From the NCBI RefSeq assembly GCF_014694455.1, contig NZ_JAAUWT010000016.1:1-64000 (forward strand): a DNA stretch of 64,000 nt. Direction: 5' to 3'. The notes beneath the pieces were generated by a model that was given only the letters and a program-made list of their open reading frames with translations, was not told where the DNA came from and searched no databases. Shown in pieces: positions 33,131-41,300 of this stretch. This stretch comes from Vibrio sp. S9_S30. Its GTDB lineage: Bacteria > Pseudomonadota > Gammaproteobacteria > Enterobacterales > Vibrionaceae. Both the position numbers and the translations under genes were made by a program. Within the stretch, counting starts at the first letter, position 1; every line of letters begins with the position of its first letter.

Positions 33131-34381
33131 ATGAACAAATTGCAACTTAGCCACGGCATGGGGTTAATTATCGGTCTTCTTCTTTTTTCTTTGTTTCTTT
33201 TTCTCCCTATACTCACGCCACTATTAGTGGCATTTGGTATGAGCTTACCGGAAATTGGTATGATCATGGCGACAATGGGCATAACCGTCATGCTTCTTGA
33301 GTTGCCTACTGGTGGTTTAGCCGATCAAATCGGGCGTCGTAAAGTATTCACATTTTCGATGTGGTTTAGTGTGCTTTCTTACCTCTGCTTGCTGCTGTTT
33401 CCTAGCTTTGTTGGTGGTGTCATTGGCATGTTCCTATGGGGCGCGAGCATTGCGCTCAATTCAGGCACTTTAAACGCATGGTTTGTTGAACAATTTAACA
33501 AAGCGGAAGGGGAGATGACGCTTCAAAAAGGGTTTGCTCGCGTTGGCTTTCGTTCGAGCTTGTTTGGGGCGCTGGGTGCATTATCGGGTTCAGTGGTTAT
33601 GTTTGTTGGCGAAAAGTTCGGATACAGCGAATTAACGCTCTACAATTTTTTGATGATATTGGCGCTGCTCATTGTGCTTGTCGTTATCGTGATCACTCAG
33701 CTTTGGGTTAAAGAGGGGCGGACTTTCGACACGCTCTCGGTGAAAGTCTTTGCTCAATTACCCAACCAGATTGCGAGTGGCGTAAAGGCGATAAAACACC
33801 CCGTGCTATGGCGAATTCTGTTGGCGCTCTTTTTAACCATTCCTATTGTCAGTGGAATTGAAAAGTTCTGGCCCATTCGATTTGAAGCCTTGTCGGGCGA
33901 TAACCCATTAGGATGGGTATATGGTTTAACCTATGCGGCAATATTGAGTTTGGGAAGTCTAGCAGCGGTGTTAACAAACTGGTTGGCGGATAAGTTTAAT
34001 CAGCAATTGGGTAAAGTGCTCTTTGTGAGTGTGTTATTCAGGATGATAGCCGCCTCCCTTTTGGCTTTAAGTGGGCACCTTTATTTGTTCATTGTATTGC
34101 TCATGTGTTTTGAAATGTCCAGCCAGCTGGGTGGATCCGCTTACAACCAACTTTTGCATCAGTCAGCCGATGATAATATCCGTTCAACCATTGATTCGGT
34201 CTCTTCCCTCACGACACGATTTGGTGGTGTAGTGGGGTCACTGTTATGCGGTTTTGCATCACAGTATATTGGGTTAACAAACGTATGGCTTGTTTGTGTT
34301 GCTATTTCAGCCGGCGCCCTGTTGATTTACGCCAGTAGGGCGCTCAACCAGCCTAAAAGAGCAGAAGCGGTAGTCGCCTAA
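33131..34381 (+). CDS. MFS transporter (copy 1)
   Basis: A 416-residue major-facilitator protein with about 12 membrane helices. The N-terminal half has the MFS loop 2-3 motif in GGLADQIGRRKVFTFS ('G.laDr.GRr'), preceded by GMIMATMGITVMLLELPTGG. Helix-rich parts continue to GSLLCGFASQYIGLTNVWLV. The whole is like drug-efflux or metabolite exporters. A paralogue at 35613 shares most of the N-terminal strings exactly. Lying beside an NRPS operon, it could export the peptide product or give self-resistance, which is inference. It converges with the cupin gene. Confidence 0.85.
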   Translation: MNKLQLSHGMGLIIGLLLFSLFLFLPILTPLLVAFGMSLPEIGMIMATMGITVMLLELPTGGLADQIGRRKVFTFSMWFSVLSYLCLLLFPSFVGGVIGMFLWGASIALNSGTLNAWFVEQFNKAEGEMTLQKGFARVGFRSSLFGALGALSGSVVMFVGEKFGYSELTLYNFLMILALLIVLVVIVITQLWVKEGRTFDTLSVKVFAQLPNQIASGVKAIKHPVLWRILLALFLTIPIVSGIEKFWPIRFEALSGDNPLGWVYGLTYAAILSLGSLAAVLTNWLADKFNQQLGKVLFVSVLFRMIAASLLALSGHLYLFIVLLMCFEMSSQLGGSAYNQLLHQSADDNIRSTIDSVSSLTTRFGGVVGSLLCGFASQYIGLTNVWLVCVAISAGALLIYASRALNQPKRAEAVVA

Positions 34382-34404
34382 ATGATCAAAACCAATGCTC
34401 GAGT

Positions 34405-35367
34405 TTATGTACGAAAAGGGCTACTGAGTAACCGCCACGCTTGAGCAAACAAGCTGGCGATGCCAAACCCCGTAATGAGAAAGGTAACCTTTCCCGGTTC
34501 GGTGTAGCCTTTTTTCCAAATCTTCCTCACCGTCGGGTAAGACAAATCGCCCATCACATGCAATGGTGAGCGCCAGCATTGAGCCACCGTAATACCAAAA
34601 TGATGATCAGTCGGCTCAATGCCATGCCACCAGAATGGCGGAATGTACAGCGCATCGCCCGGTTCCACTATTGCCATATATGGCTTCAAGTGAGACGTTC
34701 GCTTAGCATCAAAACACGTCCCATCTTTAAGATAGGCATCCGCCTTAAACGCATCAAACACCAAATCATCGGTGAGTTTGTCTGGTGGCAACAAGCCGAC
34801 TTTTTTCGTGCCAATCACTTGGCTCATCAGCGTTTCATCTGTGACGTGAAAGTGCCAACCCGTACCCGCACCTTTATACATAAACGCTCGTGATTGTGGG
34901 TAGGCAATAGGTTTTTTTGGGGAGGGAAGAAATCGGTAGCCGTCGGTATCGCCAGACAGCACATCAAAGGGCTTCTCGCTCAACACAACTGAAGGTGCAC
35001 TCAGAATGTCTGTGTCACGTGATTGCAGCATTTCTAGCACGTCATGGAAGGGTTTGACTTCTCGTCCTTCCCCCATTCGCTCTGGGCTTTCGTAATTCAT
35101 ATGCGGATAGTGAGGGGTAGGAATGTCGTGACATTTCTCTAGTAAGTACTCAGCGTTTTTCCACTTTTTTATTGCTGGCCAATGCCTTATTGCCCCCTTT
35201 ATTAAGCAAGGTCGATTTTGTGCCACGTATTGGGAGTAAAAGGCTTTAGGAGTTAGGTTGTCTGCATAAACCGTTTCAATATGCGGGGCGGAGTCCATAC
35301 CTGGAATGTGTTTAAAAACGTGTTCTTCCACTATGTTCTCTGCGGCATCCATGTACATTGGCTCCAA
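34405..35367 (-). CDS. JmjC/cupin-8 family dioxygenase-like protein
   Basis: A 320-residue protein of the cupin-like (JmjC, FIH-like) family of Fe(II)/2-oxoglutarate oxygenases. Parts: RPCLIKGAIRHWPAIKKWKN (the usual 'P.vl.ga...WpA..kW' start), AFMYKGAGTGWHFHVTDETL, MSQVIGTKKVGLLPPDKL ('Q..G.K...L.PP'), and VEPGDALYIPPFWWHGIEP (distal His). The metal motif is HxH (HFH) where HxD/E is usual. The last 25 residues are hydrophobic (FLITGFGIASLFAQAW), possibly a membrane anchor. It may hydroxylate a biosynthetic intermediate or a protein. It lies between two MFS paralogues. Confidence 0.82.
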   Translation of the reverse strand: MEPMYMDAAENIVEEHVFKHIPGMDSAPHIETVYADNLTPKAFYSQYVAQNRPCLIKGAIRHWPAIKKWKNAEYLLEKCHDIPTPHYPHMNYESPERMGEGREVKPFHDVLEMLQSRDTDILSAPSVVLSEKPFDVLSGDTDGYRFLPSPKKPIAYPQSRAFMYKGAGTGWHFHVTDETLMSQVIGTKKVGLLPPDKLTDDLVFDAFKADAYLKDGTCFDAKRTSHLKPYMAIVEPGDALYIPPFWWHGIEPTDHHFGITVAQCWRSPLHVMGDLSYPTVRKIWKKGYTEPGKVTFLITGFGIASLFAQAWRLLSSPFRT

Positions 35368-35612
35368 TAAGGTGAGGAATTTGTCTCATTTGATTGAGAA
35401 CAGTTCAATTTCAATTAGCGAAATGTTATACCTTTTTTAATGAAATGATAATTAGTGTTGTTTTAACTGTGATCAAAGCGTTATTCTCTATTGGTGTTGT
35501 TATGCATTTTTAAGCGTAATTACCTTCATCATCAAAACGTTATACGTCACTTTTTTCCATATAAGGATAGAAAAAAGTGAGCGGAAAATGCCATCAATTT
35601 ACGGATATGTGG

Positions 35613-36863
35613 ATGAATCGAATTCAACTTAGTCATCGATATGGTCTTTTCATGGGGCTGTTTTTTGTCTCCCAATTCTTGGTTATTCCAATCATGACGC
35701 CGTTGCTCATGGGGTTTGGGATGAACATCCCTCAAATCGGAATGATCATGGCGACAATGGGGATTACAGTCATGCTGCTTGAACTGCCAACCGGTGGTTT
35801 GGCCGACCAAGTTGGGCGTAAGAAAGTCTTCTTGATCGCCATGTTATTTAGCATGTTGTCTTATTTAGTGCTTTTGTTCTTTCCAAGCTTTATTGGTGGT
35901 GTGGTTTCGATGTTCTTGTGGGGAGCCAGTATTGCCATTAGCTCCGGTACGCTTACCGCTTGGTTTGTTGAAACCTTTAATGAAAGTGAAGGAGATATGA
36001 CTCTGCAATCGGGGTTTGCGCGAGTGAGTGCTCGAAGCAGTTTTTTTGCCGCCACTGGCGCGTTGATCGGTGCTGGCATTATGTTTGGTGGCGTTGAATT
36101 AGGGTTTGACACCCGGCAACTTTACGATGTGTCGTTGTGGATTGGATTGGTGTGTTTGGGGTTGGTGTTTCTCATTGCATGGGCTTGGATTAAAGAGCAA
36201 CGTGAATTTCAGCCTTTTTCATTCGCGTTGCTTGCCAGCGTGCCGACTCAAATGAAAAATGGACTTAATGCCGCGAAGCATCCTGTACTTTGGCGAATAT
36301 TGTTTGCCATGTTTCTGACCATACCCATCGGCAGCGCCATTGAAAAGTTTTGGCCCGTTCGATTTGAAGAATTATCAGCAGGGCAGCCATTGGAATGGGT
36401 GTATGGATTAACGTATGCCGTCACGTTGTACTTAGGAAGCGTGGCTGCGGTAATGACGAATTGGTTATGCGATAAGTTAGGGCAGCAAATGGGGAAGGTG
36501 TTGATGATCAGCGTCACCATTCGTCTACTCGCCGCCACTCTTTTTGCATTATCTGGCAACGTGGTGATGTTCGTGATCCTCTTTATCTGTTACGACTTTA
36601 CCAATCATCTTGGCAAATCGGCGTACAGCCAACTGTTGCACCAGTCCACCGACGACAGTGTGCGTTCGACAGTCGATTCACTGAATTCTTTGGTAATGAG
36701 AATCGGTGGGGTCATTGGATCGCTTATGTGCGGATTTGGCGCTGCTTACATTGGACTGGTGAACATTTGGCTGATGTGTATTGTGCTTGCCATAGGAGCC
36801 TTGTTCTTTTACCGAAGCCCTAAGCTAAACGAAGCCTCAGAACCCGCAGACGTGGCAACTTAG
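35613..36863 (+). CDS. MFS transporter (copy 2)
   Basis: A 416-residue paralogue of the 33131 transporter, with the same strings IGMIMATMGITVMLLELPTG and GGLADQVGRKKVF and the same length from the matched start. ATG 35613 is chosen because MNRIQLSH aligns with MNKLQLSH of copy 1; the open frame extends 12 codons upstream. It has about 12 membrane helices. The two copies have diverged over their whole length, so the duplication is not recent. It converges with the ATP-grasp gene, and the cupin gene diverges from it. Confidence 0.85.
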   Translation: MNRIQLSHRYGLFMGLFFVSQFLVIPIMTPLLMGFGMNIPQIGMIMATMGITVMLLELPTGGLADQVGRKKVFLIAMLFSMLSYLVLLFFPSFIGGVVSMFLWGASIAISSGTLTAWFVETFNESEGDMTLQSGFARVSARSSFFAATGALIGAGIMFGGVELGFDTRQLYDVSLWIGLVCLGLVFLIAWAWIKEQREFQPFSFALLASVPTQMKNGLNAAKHPVLWRILFAMFLTIPIGSAIEKFWPVRFEELSAGQPLEWVYGLTYAVTLYLGSVAAVMTNWLCDKLGQQMGKVLMISVTIRLLAATLFALSGNVVMFVILFICYDFTNHLGKSAYSQLLHQSTDDSVRSTVDSLNSLVMRIGGVIGSLMCGFGAAYIGLVNIWLMCIVLAIGALFFYRSPKLNEASEPADVAT

Positions 36864-36897
36864 GAACGTCATTATACAGTCTGACTGTTATGTAGCC

Positions 36898-38214
36898 TTA
36901 TTTTTGTACTCTCATGACACCGAGCGCCGCGTGATTGGCGGTGCATACCACGCCCTTGCCCGACAAGGACTGGCGCACACACCCCCCACCAAATTCATCC
37001 CCTAACATAAAGACACCTAACACCGAGGCTTCGTTCGATTCAACAAACACCCCTTTGGGTGTCATCGAAATGGCGGCCTCTCGTTTGCCTCGTATTTTGT
37101 GCTGAATAATGGCGGTTGGTGACTCTGCCTGAGCCACTTTATTGAGCAAGGCTGTCCATTCTTCGCTGCCGCATTCCCAACCGCAAAAAACACCATGCCC
37201 ACCATAGCCAATGGCATCTTTAATCACCCAGTCATTCTTGTTCAAAGCGAGCAGCTGATCGAGATTGTCCGTTGATACAATAAACGTTTGGGGGATCAGC
37301 GTGTTAATGATGTCACGTTGCTCGTTGGACAATACTGACAGAACGCGCTCTTCCCTCAACAGCGCCAATATGGCTTTACTCATGAACACTTCGCTTAGCG
37401 GGTGAATAACAGAGTGTACTTTCCCACTCTCTAGACCATCCAAGTAAGGTGAGTAGCTATTGTCGGAGGCGCGGGCGATGTCACTTAATGTAAACACTTC
37501 GAAGACCAATACCGAACCATCATGCGACTCGATGATGTCACCCAGCTTAGTATGGGGAATGGCAACGATTTCTTGGTTCAAGCGAGCACTTAAAGCACCA
37601 GAAGCGCTGTTCGCGACCAAAGGGCTTTCTGTAAATTGAAGAGCGTCATCCACAACAACCAGCAGTGGCTTATCGAGTGCTGCCATTTCTTGTTCAACTT
37701 TGGGTGCAATATGGGCATAGGGCGATTGCCAATACTCGTCAACAGAGACGGAAGGGGAGTCCTGTTTTTCTTGGGCTAATGCGTCATCGTATAATGTTTG
37801 AATACCATCATAAGCAAACCCACCGATGGCACCCCCCACATTCACTTCCATGACTTTCCAATCGGTTCCATTGTCCAAAATATCCCATCGACAAGGAATC
37901 AAACCAGTGTAGGTAGAGAGCCGTTCTGCCAAGGTAATGACGTTTTCATCATGGAACCCCACCGCCACCAGAAAATCTCGCACTTGGTCATCAAAAGCCA
38001 TTTTAGGAAGGTGCTCAATCATGGCAAACAATTGGCTTAGCATATATGTCTGTTTTTTAATCACATCGTTGGGATATACGACAGGTGTCATCAGTAAATG
38101 CCAATCTGGGCGAGAAAATCGGCTGATTGCCCCGTTATGCCTGATGTCGTCTGCTAAGTCATCAGCCAAAGGGTTCTCTTCAAAATAGTCGAACCAGAAC
38201 GAGCTCGATTGCAT
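36898..38214 (-). CDS. ATP-grasp-like ligase, unknown substrate
   Basis: A 438-residue soluble protein with an ATP-grasp look. It has WKVMEVNVGGAIGGFAYDGI (residues about 123-142; glycine-rich 'E.N...GG'), DWVIKDAIGYGGHGVFCGWE (nucleotide-binding strand and Gly-rich loop with Lys, near 330), AIIQHKIRGKREAAISMTPK (the 'QE.i.g.e' strand, here QHK) and HAALGVMRV at the end. It resembles circularly permuted ATP-grasp or glutathionylspermidine-synthase-like carboxylate-amine ligases. It is divergent from the NRPS genes and shares their promoter region, so it may make or join a precursor for the peptide. The substrate cannot be told. Confidence 0.65.
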   Translation of the reverse strand: MQSSSFWFDYFEENPLADDLADDIRHNGAISRFSRPDWHLLMTPVVYPNDVIKKQTYMLSQLFAMIEHLPKMAFDDQVRDFLVAVGFHDENVITLAERLSTYTGLIPCRWDILDNGTDWKVMEVNVGGAIGGFAYDGIQTLYDDALAQEKQDSPSVSVDEYWQSPYAHIAPKVEQEMAALDKPLLVVVDDALQFTESPLVANSASGALSARLNQEIVAIPHTKLGDIIESHDGSVLVFEVFTLSDIARASDNSYSPYLDGLESGKVHSVIHPLSEVFMSKAILALLREERVLSVLSNEQRDIINTLIPQTFIVSTDNLDQLLALNKNDWVIKDAIGYGGHGVFCGWECGSEEWTALLNKVAQAESPTAIIQHKIRGKREAAISMTPKGVFVESNEASVLGVFMLGDEFGGGCVRQSLSGKGVVCTANHAALGVMRVQK

Positions 38215-38391
38215 GTTTTCACTCCAGGAAATTAACTTAATTTATTGTTTTATATGTATAAATTAATCGAATGATGTAAGGCGAGATCAGTTTATGAGCA
38301 AATCATTATAAATATTAACAAAATATTTACAATCCTCTGAATTATTGTATAAGAATATGTAAATTTTTGTATCAAAGATAGGCAGTGGCAG
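38215..38391. promoter_or_regulatory. AT-rich divergent promoter region of the NRPS operon
   Basis: These 177 very AT-rich bases separate the ATP-grasp gene from the first NRPS gene. No clear dyad operator is seen. Their AT content contrasts with the flanking genes and fits a silenced (H-NS-bound) promoter, which is inference. Confidence 0.5.
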
Positions 38392-41300
38392 ATGACTTCA
38401 TATAATAAAAAAAACAAAAAAAATGTAACCTATTCAATTATAAGTAAATTTCATGAAACCGTGCGTCACTCTCCCGATGCGCTCGCTCTAGATGATAATG
38501 TTGAAATTTTAACCTATGAACAGGTTGATGTTCTTAGCAACAACGTTGCTTATCACATTCATTCTTTCCGAAAAGAGTCATCGAATCCCGTATTGTCTGT
38601 TGGTATTTCTCTTCCACGTCGTAACGACATGATCATCGCCATGATAGGGGTGTTAAAAGCGGGGGCCGTCTATGTCCCTATCGACCCCAATCAGCCCAAA
38701 GACAGAAAGCGTTTTATGTACAAAAATGCGAACTGTGATTACATGATCTGTGATGCAGAAACTGAGTTTGGAGACTTATCTGACCATGGCGTTGGACCCA
38801 CCATTAAAAAAGGATGGATAAAGAATCTAAAGGTTTCTGAAAGCACTTCAGCCTATAAAGAAAGCGCCATCCCAATGCACGCCATACCGATGCATGATGT
38901 GGCGTGCATTCTTCATACTTCGGGGTCAACAGGTGCCCCCAAAGGCGCGGCATTAACACACCTTGGCTTACTCAACACCAGTTTTGCCCTAAGCAAAGGG
39001 ATGGGGGTGGACTCCTGTTCCACTGTGCTTCATTACGCCTCGTTAGGGTTTGATTCCGCGACACTTGAATGGCTTTTAGCACTGACTAACGGTGCTAAGT
39101 TAGTGATCATTCCGGAAGACGACCGCACGGCACCGGATACGTTGGCCGAATTTGTGGCTCAAAAGCAGATCACGCATGCCCTTTTTCCTTCTGCCATGCT
39201 GCCTTATTTGGACATTCGTCGATCGTACGCGTTAAAGGCCATTGCCTCGGTTGGGGACGTTGCTGACCCAAGCTTGTTGTGGCAATGGACTCGAAAGTGC
39301 AGCGTGTTTAATGGTTATGGTCCGATGGAAATGTCTATTTGTACGTCGTTACATTCGGTGCAAGATGCTGAGCCTATAAACTTGGGCAAGCCAATTGACC
39401 GAACCGAGGTTCTGGTTGTTGGGGAAAATGGCGTTCCTGTTGGCACCAATGAAGTCGGGGAGCTTTGGGCAACTGGGATTGGGCTGTCTTTAGGTTATGT
39501 TAACAATCCGAGCCAAACCTCTAAGGCGTTTGTGCAACGTCAAGACGGACGAACTTGGTACAAAACGGGCGACTTGGTGAAATTGGATCCAAAGGGAGAG
39601 CTGCATTTTGTTGGGCGAAAGGATCACCAAGTTAAAATTCGTGGCAATAGGATTGAGCTTGAAGAGGTTGAACAAAGCCTCAAGTCGCTTCAGGCAGTAG
39701 ATAACGCCTGTGTTGTGGTAAAGCTTGATTCAGATGGAAATAAGTATCTTGCGGCGTTTCTCACCGGAGACAAAAAAACCACAAGTGATGAAACCGATCA
39801 TGTTCGCCAGCAACTGATGGAAATGCTGCCTGAAAGCCACCTTCCAAGGGTGTTTCAATGGTTGGAGTCCATGCCGCTCACGGCAAGCTTAAAAGTCGAC
39901 CGAGTGGCGATTCAAACCCTTCCTCTTGCCCAGCAGGATTCCATAGAGATCGCAAATCAGAATGGCAATGTTCTTCAATCGCTGTTCCTATCAGAACTTG
40001 GGGTGTCAGAATTAGCCGATGATGATCATTTTTATCAAAAAGGGGGCGACTCGATTGCCTCCATTCGGTTAATCAACCAGATAAACCGCGTTTTTCATTG
40101 TAACTTGAGCATGCGCGAGTTTAGAGAGGATCCTTCTCTCTCTGGTGTTGAGCGCCTTATTCTAAGCAAGGCTCAATCCCAAAAAGCAGAAGCCATATCG
40201 AAAGCTTTAGTTCGACACGAAAACAGACCCGATGTGTTTGATTTATCCAGCCAACAACTCGTGGCGTGGTACATGTCGAAGCAGCAACCCGAAAGCAAAG
40301 CGTATTTAGCCGAAGCCGCCCTTCATTTTTCTGGAAATTTGAACACTCATGCACTAGAAGCGGCACTCAATGCACTGTTTGCACGTCATGATATTTATCG
40401 CACCGTTTTTAAAGAAGAATCCGGTGAGCCTAGGCAAACGGCACTGCCAAGCTATGAGATGACGCTCAAGGTGGTTGACGCGGACTCCGTTTTTGAACGA
40501 TCCGAAATCGATTCAAACGGTCCGAATCCGTCTGATAAACAAGCCGTCATTGAACGCGTTTTGGCGCAAGAGTTGCCGGGGATTTCGGATCTCGCTACGT
40601 TGCCACTTGCGAAGTTTGTGTTAATCCGGTTCAGCCCTAACGAACACGTACTGCTTCACCAAGAGCATCATATTATTCACGACGGCTGGAGCGGCAGTGA
40701 GTTTACCCGCGAAATGATGGAAGCGTACCGCGCTTACTCGAATAGCCAAGCAGGCGATGGCGAGAAATGGTCGCCAGATCCCGTCACGCAATATTATGAT
40801 TTTCATGTCGCACAGAAAACATGGCTGACGTCAGCAGAAGCAACGTCACAGCTTGAATACTGGAAAGACAAACTGAAGGATTGCCCACAAGGGGTCGCGT
40901 TATTTGGCAAGCAATCCCATTCTCTGGGTTTTTCTGGTGGGCATCAAAAAATGGTGTTTACCCAAGCACAATGGCGATCCATGGAGCGTCGGTGTCAGCA
41001 GCTGAATATGACGCCATTCGCGTTTACATCTGCCGTATTGTATCTCTGTCTGTGGCGATACTCGGGGCAAAAAGATCTTACGTTTGGTTCCGCTTTCGCA
41101 AACCGGAATTGGCAAAACTCGCATGGTACGCTTGGCATGCTGGTGAATACCTTAGTGCTTCGCCAGTCGATGGATTCGACGCAGTGTATTTCCGATTTTC
41201 TTGCCGATACCCAACGAGTGATTAATGAGGCGCAAGACAATCAAGAGCTGCCATTCACCAAAATAGTCGAAGCGTTAAACCCAGATAGGTCCGTAGCCAG

